A model generated the notes under the pieces. That model was not told the DNA's origin. It worked only from the letters and a program-made list of their open reading frames with translations, and ran no database searches. A stretch of DNA of 64,000 nucleotides from Planctomycetaceae bacterium (GTDB taxonomy: Bacteria; Planctomycetota; Planctomycetia; Pirellulales; Pirellulaceae): assembly GCA_018660825.1 (NCBI GenBank), contig JABJJO010000045.1, positions 1-64,000 on the forward strand. The letters run 5' to 3'. Position numbers and translations under genes: made by a program. Below, in pieces: positions 55,348-64,000 of this stretch. Position 1 is the stretch's first letter. Every line of letters starts with the position of its first letter.

Positions 55348-56628
55348 ATGAACAACAAAAACCGTCGACAATTTTTGGCTACCAGCGGTGTCCTTGCTAC
55401 AACACCCTATTTCTTTACCAATGTCGATTTATTCGCTCAGGAAAACAAATCTAAAAACGACAAGCTTAACGTGGGTAACATTGGTGTCGGCGGGCGGGGG
55501 ACTGCCATCGCTAGGCAATCACTCAAACTCGGCAATCCCATTGCTTGCTGTGATGTCGACAAAAACCGAGCAGCTGCATTTTCCAAAAACTCCGGCAATA
55601 ACTGTGCTATCTATCACGACTACCGTGAATTGCTTGACCGAGATGATATCGATGTTGTTACCATTGGGACACCTGATCATTGGCATGTGAAAATTGCTAT
55701 CGAAGCGCTGCGGGCTGGTAAAGATGTTTACTGTGAAAAACCACTTACGCTAACCATCGAAGAAGGTATCCTCGTCGGCAAAGTTGTCAAAGAAACCGGC
55801 AAGGTTTTTCAAGTCGGTACCCAACAACGAAGTGAATATGGCGGACATTTTTTGAATGCGGTGGCCATTTGCCAACTCGGTTGGATTGGTGATGACCTAA
55901 ACGCACTTTCCTCGGTCGGCACTGCTCGAAAAGGCGGACCGTTCACTCCCTCAAAATCTCCCGATCACCTCGATTGGAACATGTGGCTTGGCCCCGCGCC
56001 AGAAACACCTTATATCACCGAGCGAACCCATTATCAGTTCCGCTGGTGGCTCGAGTACTCCGGGGGCCAAGTAACCGACTGGGGGGTACATCACACGGAT
56101 ATTGCTATGTGGGCTCTTGGTCTTCAAAACACGGGCCCAACAACAATCGAAGGAACCGGTGCCTTCGATAAGCGAGAGAACTGCTACAACGTCGCCCACA
56201 CTTTTGACACCCTGATGACATTTAAAAATGGCAGTACTATTAATCTCACGAGCGGAAAAAATGAGCTTATTCTTTCAGGCTCCAAGGGAAAAATTCGCGT
56301 CAATCGGGGAGGAATCACGGGGCAAATTGTCGATCAAATAAAAGACAATAAGCAGATGCAAGAAATCCTTGCCGCTAAGGTACAAGAAATCTATCGCGGC
56401 CCCGTAACACCACACATGGTCAACTTTTTCAATTGTGTAAAAAGCCGAAAATTGCCGATTTCGGATGTGTTCACGCATCACCGCAGCGTCAGTGTTTGTC
56501 ACCTCGCAAACATCAGCATGCTCTTGAACCGAAAATTGACTTGGGATCCCAACAAACAAGATTTCGTGGGTGATCAAGAAGCTAGCAAAATGATCTCACG
56601 CGAAAAACGAACAGGATTTGAAATCTAA
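55348..56628 (+). CDS. Tat-exported Gfo/Idh/MocA family oxidoreductase
   Basis: A 426-residue protein with a twin-arginine signal (NRRQFLATSGVLATTPYF). KLNVGNIGVGGRGTAIAR is the Rossmann motif, and DVVTIGTPDHWHVKIAIEALRAGKDVYCEKPLTL gives strand 4 and EKP, the dinucleotide-site lysine. The C-terminal domain has YSGGQVTDWGVHHTDIAMWAL. This close-knit exported branch is abundant in planctomycetes and acts on unknown sugars. It is 23 bp downstream of the SUMF1-like gene, possibly in the floA transcript. Confidence 0.93.
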   Translation: MNNKNRRQFLATSGVLATTPYFFTNVDLFAQENKSKNDKLNVGNIGVGGRGTAIARQSLKLGNPIACCDVDKNRAAAFSKNSGNNCAIYHDYRELLDRDDIDVVTIGTPDHWHVKIAIEALRAGKDVYCEKPLTLTIEEGILVGKVVKETGKVFQVGTQQRSEYGGHFLNAVAICQLGWIGDDLNALSSVGTARKGGPFTPSKSPDHLDWNMWLGPAPETPYITERTHYQFRWWLEYSGGQVTDWGVHHTDIAMWALGLQNTGPTTIEGTGAFDKRENCYNVAHTFDTLMTFKNGSTINLTSGKNELILSGSKGKIRVNRGGITGQIVDQIKDNKQMQEILAAKVQEIYRGPVTPHMVNFFNCVKSRKLPISDVFTHHRSVSVCHLANISMLLNRKLTWDPNKQDFVGDQEASKMISREKRTGFEI

Positions 56629-56716
56629 ACCATTTCAATCCATAATGATTTTCACTAGGCGTGCACACAACGACTCGCGGTATTTACTTCTCTCTTCTCA
56701 TCAACAAGCTATTACT

Positions 56717-58030
56717 ATGCGCAACATCTACCGCTTTCTCTATGTTCTACCATTGCTGGTAACGGCGCTCTTCATCACTGGTTGTGATTCCGAAGAAGAA
56801 ACGCCGCCGCTACCGCCAATTGTTGAAGATACACCCACTACGGACAATCCAGCAAGTGCAACAGGGACTCCGAGCACGACACCAGTAACGAACATTCATG
56901 GCAGTAACTCAGCAGATACCTCGGTTATTCTAGATGACTTCCAGTTCGCTGTTCTGGCACGGCCCACAAAACTCATGACGTCCAAACTCGTTGCTCCAAT
57001 CATGGAAGCTTTGTTGTCCGACACCGCAGGCAATCAAAATCCACTAAACCAATTACAAGCTCAGACCGGAATTGCTGTTACTCAAATCGATCGAGTGTTG
57101 GTCCTTGGTAACATTCCAATTCCGAAACAAATTGACGCAGCTACTACTTATGAGCGGCATGGGAACGCGTTTGAACCCATCGAAACCGCACCGGCAGATG
57201 AAAATCAACCTGATCCTGAAACCACCGTTGAACCCGCGATCGACGAACCCGCTACTAAGAAACCGCCGACCATGAAATATGGGGCGGTTATTACGTTGCT
57301 CGACGGGACAGATATGGACGCACTCATCGCCAAGTTAAAAGAAGGTGGATTTGAAGTGACAACGGTAGACGGCACGGAAATCTGGCAACACAATTTTAAC
57401 GAAGAGTTTGCCGTTCACATCAAAGATAATTCAACGATCATGTTGGGGTCAAAACCTGAGCTATTGCAAATGGTCGCTGGCAACGGCGGTGATAATGCAC
57501 TAGCCGAACTTGTCTCTTCTCTGAGCGGAGATAATCTGCTTGTTGTCGCAACTGAAACAAAGTCGGTTTTTGACTCCGTCCCAGATTGGGCATTCAACGA
57601 ACTTTTCGCCGAGACACCTCAACTTGCACCCGTAGTCGCTTTCATGAAAAACGTTAGCTCATCGGCGATCGCCATCAACCCTGATTCTGACACCCCCATC
57701 TTCATCGAGCTCATGACACCCGATGAGGAAACGACGATCGACGTATTTACACAGGTTAATTTCTTTGCTGCGCTTGGAAAGAGCATTTTGCCAAATCAAG
57801 TACTGCAATTTGAAAACAACCCCAATGCTGAACCAGAAATGATTGAGGCATTAAAGATGGCCAACACACTTGTGCAAAACCTTAGTTTGACGAAAACGGA
57901 CAACACCATTACGGTTTCCTTAAAGACCAATGGCGAGTTACGTGCACAAATAATTAAATTCATTAAAATGCGGGTCGCAAATGCCAAAGAGAACGCTGTC
58001 CTGGAATCGCCCGAAAGCATCCCGCAATAA
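56717..58030 (+). CDS. Planctomycete lipoprotein of unknown function
   Basis: ATG 56717 is chosen because it begins a clean lipoprotein signal (FLYVLPLLVTALFITGC, Cys23). The longer frame to 56618 overlaps the upstream gene. The 437-residue product has an acidic, Pro/Thr-rich spacer (EEETPPLPPIVEDTPTT) and then a region resembling the N-terminal part of the secreted unknown protein at 22689, with DDFQFAVLARPTKLMTSKLVAP, AVITLLDGTDMDALIAKLKEGG and LMLGSKPELL-type strands, typical of planctomycete DUF3352-like proteins. No catalytic site was seen. Confidence 0.75.
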   Translation: MRNIYRFLYVLPLLVTALFITGCDSEEETPPLPPIVEDTPTTDNPASATGTPSTTPVTNIHGSNSADTSVILDDFQFAVLARPTKLMTSKLVAPIMEALLSDTAGNQNPLNQLQAQTGIAVTQIDRVLVLGNIPIPKQIDAATTYERHGNAFEPIETAPADENQPDPETTVEPAIDEPATKKPPTMKYGAVITLLDGTDMDALIAKLKEGGFEVTTVDGTEIWQHNFNEEFAVHIKDNSTIMLGSKPELLQMVAGNGGDNALAELVSSLSGDNLLVVATETKSVFDSVPDWAFNELFAETPQLAPVVAFMKNVSSSAIAINPDSDTPIFIELMTPDEETTIDVFTQVNFFAALGKSILPNQVLQFENNPNAEPEMIEALKMANTLVQNLSLTKTDNTITVSLKTNGELRAQIIKFIKMRVANAKENAVLESPESIPQ

Positions 58031-58088
58031 CATGTTTGCAATTTCTACGCTTTCTATGTTTCGCTTTCTACAGGAACGATTGACCAAG

Positions 58089-61000
58089 ATGAAACTATCT
58101 ACCATCGCCGTTTGTTTTTGGGCTGCATTATGTTTGTCCACCTCAGCTGCTGACCACACATATAACTGGTCCGCCACGCACTCACGAACTTGGGCTGGCG
58201 CCGACTTTTGGGCGAACCGTTTACAAGATTGGGCCGTGCGTAATGGCCGCTTGGAATGTATCGCCGACCAATCTCGACTCGGCGTTCGCACCTTGCATAC
58301 ACTGACACATCGATTAAACGATCAAACGGGACGATTTCAACTCGACGTAACTCTCGGACTCACAAATGATAATCCGGCCGCAGTGAACCACCATGGTCTA
58401 GCGGGATTTTTAATCGGTGTCGGTGGCGATTCCATGGACTACCGGGCGGCAGCAATCGTCCACCAGTACCGTGGTCTTGGAGCGGGGATACTTGCGGGTG
58501 TACGCCCCAACGGTTCTCTGGTCATCCAGGATTTCGAACAACTCGGATCTCTACAGCATGTCGCTGATGTGCCCAGCGGCACATTAAGCCGCGAGAAATG
58601 GAAGATCGTCGATGTTGATAGTTTTGAAACTGGATCACCAGCTGCGAATATCCTCGACGGCAATGACAATACAATCTGGCACACGCAATGGAAAGCTGCC
58701 AAACCGAAACATCCCCATCACGTTACAATCGATATGGGTCAAGCAAATGTGATTAATGGCTTTGCCTACCAACCTCGGACAAGCAACGTTACTGGGCGGA
58801 TTTTAAAATACTCATTTTATATAAGTGCTGACGGTGAAACTTGGGGCGACCCCGTTGCCACTGGTTCACTGCCCGAGGGCGGAGAACTTCAGCAAGTATC
58901 CTGCAAAACCGTCAAGGGTCGATTTCTAAAACTTGTCGCTCTTTCATCGCATTTGGATCGACCCAGCACCGTGATAGCCGAATTCTATGCCTTGGGACAA
59001 CAGGGGGCTGTTGTCAAACCTGCTCCCCCTGTCGTAGATACACTGGCCGGACACCGTTTACGATTATATGGTTTCGTACGTCCAGAGGAAAATCAGGCAA
59101 CACTCACACTCGATTTGATCAATATAGCCAGTGGCGACGTCGTACAGAGCCTCTCTTACAAAACGGAGCCCGCGCGTCTTATTGGCAACGTGGCACTTGT
59201 ATCACACCCTGGTCAGGCATCCGATACACATCCTGGATGTCGATTTTGGTTTCAAGATTGGCAATTGCGGGGAAATAAAATATCTGCATTTTCGCAGCAA
59301 CGCTTAGGTCCCATAATCGGAGCACAACATACAATAAGTCGTAAACGACTGAAGCTAACCGCACAATTGGCGCCCATCGGGGCCGACGACGTTCAAGAAG
59401 CGCATTTAGACGTCCAACGCGATGAGCAATGGGTTCGCGTGGCGACGACTACGATCATCGTTCCTGGGTACACCGCACCGTTTGCGATTGATAATTGGGA
59501 GTCGGATAAAACGACACCCTATCGAGTGGTCTATGAAACCCGCGATCGCAGCGGTCAGTTACAAACCTCGGTGTTCGCGGGCACGATCCGTCGAGATCCG
59601 GTCGACAAACAACAAATCGTTGTTGCTGGCTTTACGGGTAACCACAATGTCTCGCACAGTATCGGACGCCAACCGTTCGACTGGCGAAACGGCATGTGGT
59701 TTCCTCATCAAGAAGTCTCCGACCACGTCACCGCGCACAAGCCCGATGTGTTATTTTTCTCCGGCGATCAACTTTACGAAGGTCGCAGCCCAACGTTCCC
59801 GGATACTCAAAACATTCTGTTAGATTATCTCTACAAATGGTATCTCTGGTCTTGGGCATATCGAGACCTGACTCGCGACATTCCCACCGTGACGATCCCC
59901 GATGACCACGATGTATTTCAGGGAAATGTGTGGGGCGAAGGTGGCCGCAAGGCGACCCGAGATCATTTTGGTGGATATGTGCACCCGGCTGAGTTCGTAA
60001 AAATGGTCGATCGCACTCAAACTAGTCATTTGCCGGATGCTTACGATCCCACCAAAATTGATCAAGGCATTGGTGTGTACTATACCCAGATGACCTATGG
60101 TCGCATTAGCTTCGCTATCCTAGAAGACCGTAAATTCAAGTCTGGTTGCGCCGGGCGCCTGCCTCCCACCGGAACGGCTCGACCAGATCACATTAACAAT
60201 CCCAAGTTTGATGTCTTAAAAGCGGACGTCCCTGGATTAAAGCTATTGGGCGATCGGCAACTCACATTTTTGGAAGATTGGAGCGGCGACTGGCAGGGAG
60301 CCGATATGAAAATGGCTCTGTCTCAGACCATTTTCGCGAACATGGCCACACATCACGGCGGGGGTTTGCAGTATTTGATCGCCGACTTGGATTCCAACGG
60401 TTGGCCACAAACCGGCCGCAATAAAGCAATTAGTGCTTTGCGTAAAGGATTTGCGTTCCACCTAGCGGGTGATCAACATCTGGCCACCATCGTGCACCAC
60501 GGCGTGGAAGAACATAACAATTCCATTTGGTCCTTTTGTGTGCCCTCGATCGCCAATTTTTACCCGCGGATGTGGCAACCTAAAGTTGCGGGAGCAAATC
60601 GTCCGACAGGAGCACCGACGTGGCAAGGCGAGCATTTCGACGGATTTGGCAATCGAGTGACTGTTTATGCAGCAACCAATCCTGGACCAGACATGGGACA
60701 CGAACCTAAAGCGTTGCATAATGGTATGCCAGGATATGGAATCGTCATCATGGATAAAGAAAAGCGGACAATAAAAATGGAATGTTGGCCACGATTCGCA
60801 GATCCAACGGATCCCACTGCACGCCCCTATCCGGGTTGGCCTAAAACAATTAGCCAAACCGATAACTACCTTCGAAAAGCGGTGGCGTTCTTGCCAATGA
60901 TTGAAACTGACATTGATAATCCGGTCATCCAAGTCCTTAATGACCAAACAGCAGACGTCGTTTACACAATTCGCATCAACGGCCGACAATTCAGCCCCAA

Positions 61001-61127
61001 AGTCTTTGCCGCGGGAACATATACCATCGTTGTCAGTGAACCCGACAAACAATGGTCGCAATCGTTTAAGAATATCGAATCGACACCGGGTGCCAATGGA
61101 AAAATCGAGGTGACTCTAACCCCTTAG
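58089..61127 (+). CDS. Secreted PhoD-like phosphatase with discoidin (F5/8 type C) domain
   Basis: ATG 58089 gives a signal peptide (MKLSTIAVCFWAALCLSTSA) and 1012 residues. An N-terminal beta domain precedes an F5/8-type carbohydrate-binding domain at about 175-310 (NILDGNDNTIWHTQWKAAKP, NGFAYQPRTSNVTGRILKYS). The C-terminal half is a PhoD-type metallophosphatase: KPDVLFFSGDQLYEG, VTIPDDHDVFQGNVWGEGG, ISFAILEDRKFKSG and FHLAGDQHLATIVHHGVEE supply the metal ligands. PhoD enzymes cleave phosphodiesters such as teichoic acids, and phosphate monoesters. The fusion to a sugar-binding domain suggests action on phosphorylated glycans. The final stop overlaps the convergent SGNH gene. Confidence 0.88.
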   Translation: MKLSTIAVCFWAALCLSTSAADHTYNWSATHSRTWAGADFWANRLQDWAVRNGRLECIADQSRLGVRTLHTLTHRLNDQTGRFQLDVTLGLTNDNPAAVNHHGLAGFLIGVGGDSMDYRAAAIVHQYRGLGAGILAGVRPNGSLVIQDFEQLGSLQHVADVPSGTLSREKWKIVDVDSFETGSPAANILDGNDNTIWHTQWKAAKPKHPHHVTIDMGQANVINGFAYQPRTSNVTGRILKYSFYISADGETWGDPVATGSLPEGGELQQVSCKTVKGRFLKLVALSSHLDRPSTVIAEFYALGQQGAVVKPAPPVVDTLAGHRLRLYGFVRPEENQATLTLDLINIASGDVVQSLSYKTEPARLIGNVALVSHPGQASDTHPGCRFWFQDWQLRGNKISAFSQQRLGPIIGAQHTISRKRLKLTAQLAPIGADDVQEAHLDVQRDEQWVRVATTTIIVPGYTAPFAIDNWESDKTTPYRVVYETRDRSGQLQTSVFAGTIRRDPVDKQQIVVAGFTGNHNVSHSIGRQPFDWRNGMWFPHQEVSDHVTAHKPDVLFFSGDQLYEGRSPTFPDTQNILLDYLYKWYLWSWAYRDLTRDIPTVTIPDDHDVFQGNVWGEGGRKATRDHFGGYVHPAEFVKMVDRTQTSHLPDAYDPTKIDQGIGVYYTQMTYGRISFAILEDRKFKSGCAGRLPPTGTARPDHINNPKFDVLKADVPGLKLLGDRQLTFLEDWSGDWQGADMKMALSQTIFANMATHHGGGLQYLIADLDSNGWPQTGRNKAISALRKGFAFHLAGDQHLATIVHHGVEEHNNSIWSFCVPSIANFYPRMWQPKVAGANRPTGAPTWQGEHFDGFGNRVTVYAATNPGPDMGHEPKALHNGMPGYGIVIMDKEKRTIKMECWPRFADPTDPTARPYPGWPKTISQTDNYLRKAVAFLPMIETDIDNPVIQVLNDQTADVVYTIRINGRQFSPKVFAAGTYTIVVSEPDKQWSQSFKNIESTPGANGKIEVTLTP

Positions 61128-62332
61128 TCCTTCGTCTGAGGCCCATTTACGGCAAATTCCATAATCCGTATTGCCCAGCCCTGACTTTGGGCGTCGGAAG
61201 CCTTACTAATCCGAACAGTTAAAACATGGGGGCCCACATTCAGATCTTCCGCGAAAATAACAGTTCGTGGGTAATGCAGGCCTCGGCTATGACGATGGTA
61301 CAAATTAACGGTTTGCCATGAACCACCATCCACTTGTACTTCCACGACTCCGGCATCGGGACCTGCTAGAACAAAGGCTCCCATAAACGTGCCCTGAAAT
61401 GTAAAACGAAATTCACTCCCTGGTTTTTGCCCATGGAGTAACGGTGCACCGCCAAATCGATTACGGAAACCTCCTTTGATCTCTTTCCATGCTGGCTCCG
61501 AAAATCGCCAATCCGTTCCCCGCTGGGCTTTTTGCGGGCTGACAAAATGTCCATCCACATAGCTCTTGGCGTCCAATAGGACCTCCGGTTGAAAATGAGG
61601 CGTGATACGGTTTACTGGTTTCTCCCACCCCTGCTGCAGTAGTTTGACCAGCATCAAATGACAAATAGCATTCCCGTGAGGTTTCGGATGCACGCCGCCA
61701 TACATAGCCCATGTTGTTGTTTTTGAATCAATCAACTGGGTAATTTCACTGCAGAGGTCACTTGTAGAAATACGATGATGTTTGCAAACGGCATTATGTG
61801 CTTCCATCGATACAGGCATCTTCCCTTGCCGAAGTCGATCCATCATCCCCGGATTGGCAAAATGCGTCACTATGATATCCGCCTGCGGATTATGTCGACG
61901 TACTTGAGCAATCATCCCTTCCATGCCACGTACGGCATGCGCAAAATCAAATCCCGCATCCTGATCATCATTTACAGCAAACTCAATAAACAGCAAATCC
62001 ACCGGACCTTTTGACAGAACATCCCGCTGTATTCGGTACGCGCCTGTCATTGAACATGTCGAGGCAATACCGGCATCGGTAAAAGTGAATTGTGTTACAG
62101 GAAATTGTTGCTGTAAATAAGCACTCATTAACGGTCGATACCCGTTCATTTCGGTGATACTACCGCCAATAAAGGCGACATGTCCCCGCTTGGTAGACTC
62201 AAACACAAATTTGCTATTGGTCAACGATCCCCGCAGGTGATAATGGTCATCCGAAACATTTGGCAATTCCTCAGCGACAACATTGGTGGAGATTGTCAGC
62301 AAAGCAATGCACATAATTTGCAGATAGGTCAT
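61124..62332 (-). CDS. Secreted SGNH/GDSL hydrolase
   Basis: A 402-residue exported protein (signal peptide ending NVVAEE). The SGNH blocks are HVAFIGGSITEMNG (nucleophile Ser), FTDAGIASTCSMTGAYR, LLFIEFAVNDDQDAG (Asn) and YGGVHPKPHGNAICH (Asp-like Gly-Gly replaced region with catalytic His). The C-terminal ~130 residues form a beta domain (EFRFTFQGTFMGAFVLAGPDAGVVEVQVDGG type), probably accessory. It likely removes acyl groups from carbohydrate. It starts within the DUF1501 stop (TGATG), so it is coupled to the DUF1553-DUF1501 operon, and ends in a 4-bp convergent overlap with the phosphatase. Confidence 0.86.
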   Translation of the reverse strand: MTYLQIMCIALLTISTNVVAEELPNVSDDHYHLRGSLTNSKFVFESTKRGHVAFIGGSITEMNGYRPLMSAYLQQQFPVTQFTFTDAGIASTCSMTGAYRIQRDVLSKGPVDLLFIEFAVNDDQDAGFDFAHAVRGMEGMIAQVRRHNPQADIIVTHFANPGMMDRLRQGKMPVSMEAHNAVCKHHRISTSDLCSEITQLIDSKTTTWAMYGGVHPKPHGNAICHLMLVKLLQQGWEKPVNRITPHFQPEVLLDAKSYVDGHFVSPQKAQRGTDWRFSEPAWKEIKGGFRNRFGGAPLLHGQKPGSEFRFTFQGTFMGAFVLAGPDAGVVEVQVDGGSWQTVNLYHRHSRGLHYPRTVIFAEDLNVGPHVLTVRISKASDAQSQGWAIRIMEFAVNGPQTKD

Positions 62333-63780
62333 CAGGCAATAATCTCATTAACAATTCGGGCATCGGATACGACCAGCTTTTGTTCCTGGCCGTTATGTAA
62401 ATAATACAGTTCGTTATGATCAAGTCCAAAGAGGTGCAACACGGTGGCTTGATAGTCATTGGGTTTTACAATATTTTCCACAGCCCGATGTCCGACATCA
62501 TCTGTGTTTCCGTAGGTCATGCCGCCTTGAATCCCACCTCCGGCTAGCCACGTGCTAAAGCCCTGCCCATTATGATCGCGGCCACCTGTCTTCGGATCCC
62601 CTTCCATAACGGGCAGTCTTCCAATTTCGCCCCCCCAATGCACAAGCACCTCATCTAACATCCCGCGCTGTTTTAGATCTTTTACTAATCCCGACGAGGG
62701 AACATCAGTCTTGCGGCAAGCACTGGGGAGTGTATTAATCAGATTCGTATGGTTATCCCATGGCTGCCCTGAATGAAACAATTGCACGAATCGTACACCA
62801 CGTTCCACCATCCGTCTAGCGATCAGACAGCGCGTACCATAATCCCGCGTGACCTCTTGATCAATGCCATACAATTGCTGTGTCGCTTTGGTCTCCTGGG
62901 AAATGTCGAGGGCTTCACTGGCCGAATCTTGCATCCGTGCTGCCAATTCATAACTGGCAATTCTCGCTTCCAAATCGTGTTCGCCCGGGTGTTTGTCCAA
63001 ATGTCGCCGATTGATTCTATTAAGGAACGAGAGATTGGAAGCTTGCACGGTCCCTTGTAAATGTGCCGGCGCCGCCAGATTAAGAATTCGTGGTTCTTTC
63101 GGTCGCAGAACCGTGCCCTGAAATAAAGATGGCATCCAGCCATTGGACCAGTTATGCGTGCTGTCCACTGGCGTTCCAGCCGGATCGGTAAGCACCATAT
63201 AAGCGGGCAAGTTCTGCGAGATCGAGCCCAGCCCATAGGTGATCCAACTGCCCAGCGATGGTCGTCCGGTTACCCCGGCAATACCAGCATTCATATAACG
63301 GATTGAAACCTCATGGCCATTATGGCCCGTGTGCATTGAACGAATGACACAAACATCGTCCACGATAGAACTCAACCCAGGCAATAGCTCGGAAATTTCT
63401 GTGCCGCATTCACCCTGTTTACTAAATTTGAAGCTGGAACCCTTCAGCGTCTTGGTCGCCCGTTTAATAAAGCTAAAGCCAACTTCGCCGTCATAGGTTT
63501 TCCCATCCAGTCGTGTCAATTCCGGTTTGGGATCCATGAGTTCCATATGGGCAGGACCGCCATGCTGAAATAACGAAATCATCGCTTTGGCGGTTGGGTG
63601 ACCATGCGGCTTGCGCGGATGCATATCATAAGTGACAGGCGCCTGCTGTACATTCTTGGGTACAGCCAACAGGTTCTCTTCCCCCAACAACGTTGCTAAT
63701 GCGACCATGCCCACGCCCATCGCATTTTCCGACAGAAATTGACGACGATTTACTCCCAGGTTTGTTCCAGTGGGCAACAT
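62332..63780 (-). CDS. DUF1501 family protein, Tat-exported (DUF1553 partner)
   Basis: A 482-residue DUF1501 protein with a twin-arginine signal (VNRRQFLSENAMGVGMVALA). Features are MISLFQHGGPAHMELMDPKPE, MHTGHNGHEVSIRYMNAG, GVRFVQLFHSGQPWDNH and VHWGGEIGRLPVMEG followed by GRDHNGQGFSTWLAGGG. This longer type is the standard partner of DUF1549/DUF1553 (PSD1/PSCyt) proteins. It starts 3 bp after the DUF1553 stop, and overlaps the SGNH start by one base, giving a three-gene operon. Confidence 0.95.
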   Translation of the reverse strand: MLPTGTNLGVNRRQFLSENAMGVGMVALATLLGEENLLAVPKNVQQAPVTYDMHPRKPHGHPTAKAMISLFQHGGPAHMELMDPKPELTRLDGKTYDGEVGFSFIKRATKTLKGSSFKFSKQGECGTEISELLPGLSSIVDDVCVIRSMHTGHNGHEVSIRYMNAGIAGVTGRPSLGSWITYGLGSISQNLPAYMVLTDPAGTPVDSTHNWSNGWMPSLFQGTVLRPKEPRILNLAAPAHLQGTVQASNLSFLNRINRRHLDKHPGEHDLEARIASYELAARMQDSASEALDISQETKATQQLYGIDQEVTRDYGTRCLIARRMVERGVRFVQLFHSGQPWDNHTNLINTLPSACRKTDVPSSGLVKDLKQRGMLDEVLVHWGGEIGRLPVMEGDPKTGGRDHNGQGFSTWLAGGGIQGGMTYGNTDDVGHRAVENIVKPNDYQATVLHLFGLDHNELYYLHNGQEQKLVVSDARIVNEIIA

Positions 63781-63783
63781 CTT

Positions 63784-64000
63784 TTACTCAATATATAAAA
63801 ATTGATTAGATCCCAGTAAGGCCTGGCAATAGTTTGTCATCGCCTGCGATAAGGGGTTTTTGTGGTTTTCTGTGCGAAGTAATTCAACTTGTTCACGAAT
63901 GAAGTCGACGGATAATTTAAGCTCATCGATCGTGGGGCGGCGGCCATATGCCAGCAACCAACCGTAAGCGACTTGTTGCGATACGGTGGCATTTTGCTCA
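63784..64000 (-). CDS. C-terminal end of a DUF1553 (PSD1) protein, truncated by the window edge
   Basis: The minus-strand frame enters from the right edge and ends at TAA (complement of 63784-63786), giving 71 residues. VAYGWLLAYGRRPTIDELKL, then LSQAMTNYCQALLGSNQFLYIE match the C-terminal end of planctomycete DUF1553 proteins, whose last helices read CQALLNSNEFLYVD. These usually carry DUF1549 and sometimes cytochrome-like PSCyt domains upstream, outside the window. The stop lies 3 bp before the DUF1501 start. Confidence 0.85.
   Translation of the reverse strand, partial: EQNATVSQQVAYGWLLAYGRRPTIDELKLSVDFIREQVELLRTENHKNPLSQAMTNYCQALLGSNQFLYIE

Noticed and set aside
60462..61061. 199-codon minus-strand open frame
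   Set aside because: It lies entirely within the PhoD-like gene and shows no domain or signal peptide; a codon-bias shadow.
1..64000. tRNA, rRNA, insertion sequence, prophage or integron
   Set aside because: No cloverleaf, rRNA-like sequence, transposase, integrase or terminal inverted repeats were recognised by eye; a tRNA scan would be needed to exclude a divergent tRNA.

Overview
The window reads as chromosomal DNA of a marine planctomycete, probably a Pirellulales-like member of the Planctomycetota with moderate GC content. The evidence is the protein repertoire: three DUF1501 proteins, a DUF1800 protein, a DUF1553 tail, a giant surface protein with an N-terminal LEDRRML motif, a secreted sulfatase, many twin-arginine secreted Gfo/Idh/MocA and TIM-barrel proteins, SGNH hydrolases and SUMF1-like proteins. 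No rRNA, tRNA, CRISPR array, insertion sequence or prophage is visible. All identifications come from reading the sequence; no database search was run.

Layout. 1-390: tail of a Pro/Ala/Asn-rich protein with a 60-bp tandem repeat. 541-7733 (+): a secreted, glycan-related run (PPC-type lipoprotein, sulfatase with a LamG-like tail, TIM-barrel isomerase, SGNH/TPR protein). 7766-11628 (-): secreted alpha/beta hydrolase, membrane-anchored pentapeptide-repeat protein, HpnA-like epimerase, then a decayed TPR gene. 12042-13305 (+): an SPFH membrane protein and a tiny ribbon-helix-helix regulator behind a promoter embedded in a perfect palindrome. 13360-15620 (-): GT4 glycosyltransferase, a gene broken by one in-frame TGA, and a sulfotransferase, which looks like a sulfated-glycan assembly operon. 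15741-19613: organophosphate-type MFS transporter, divergent iron-dependent alcohol dehydrogenase (phosphonoacetaldehyde-reductase-like), secreted lipase-like hydrolase. 19751-28605 (+): giant surface protein and an operon of a secreted unknown, DUF1800 and two DUF1501 proteins. 28618-33759 (-): oxidoreductase, cysteine-less SUMF1-like protein, and a coupled aldolase/dehydrogenase/SDR catabolic operon. 34004-37207 (+): Na+/solute symporter and a GT4 glycosyltransferase.

37234-48744 is mainly translation machinery. The common bacterial set thrS-infC-rpmI-rplT-pheS-pheT is present but split: thrS-infC run left and rpmI-rplT-pheS-pheT run right, with a small lipoprotein gene between. infC appears to start at ATC. 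The 3' flanks carry RidA, HisI, an XRE-type regulator and MetG. 48766-53378 holds a CbiX-like chelatase, a NitT/TauT/NMT1-type ABC transporter (ATPase and permease separated from its binding lipoprotein) and an MscS channel. 53490-64000 holds FloA, coupled to a second cysteine-less SUMF1-like protein, then an oxidoreductase, a lipoprotein, a discoidin-PhoD phosphatase, and on the minus strand a DUF1553-DUF1501-SGNH operon running in from the right edge.

The most interesting candidates are the SPFH + RHH module with its operator-in-promoter, the split IF3/ThrRS/L20 region with several unusual leader structures and a non-AUG start, the TGA-interrupted gene inside the glycosyltransferase/sulfotransferase operon, and the two SUMF1-fold proteins lacking catalytic cysteines, one of them translationally coupled to FloA.
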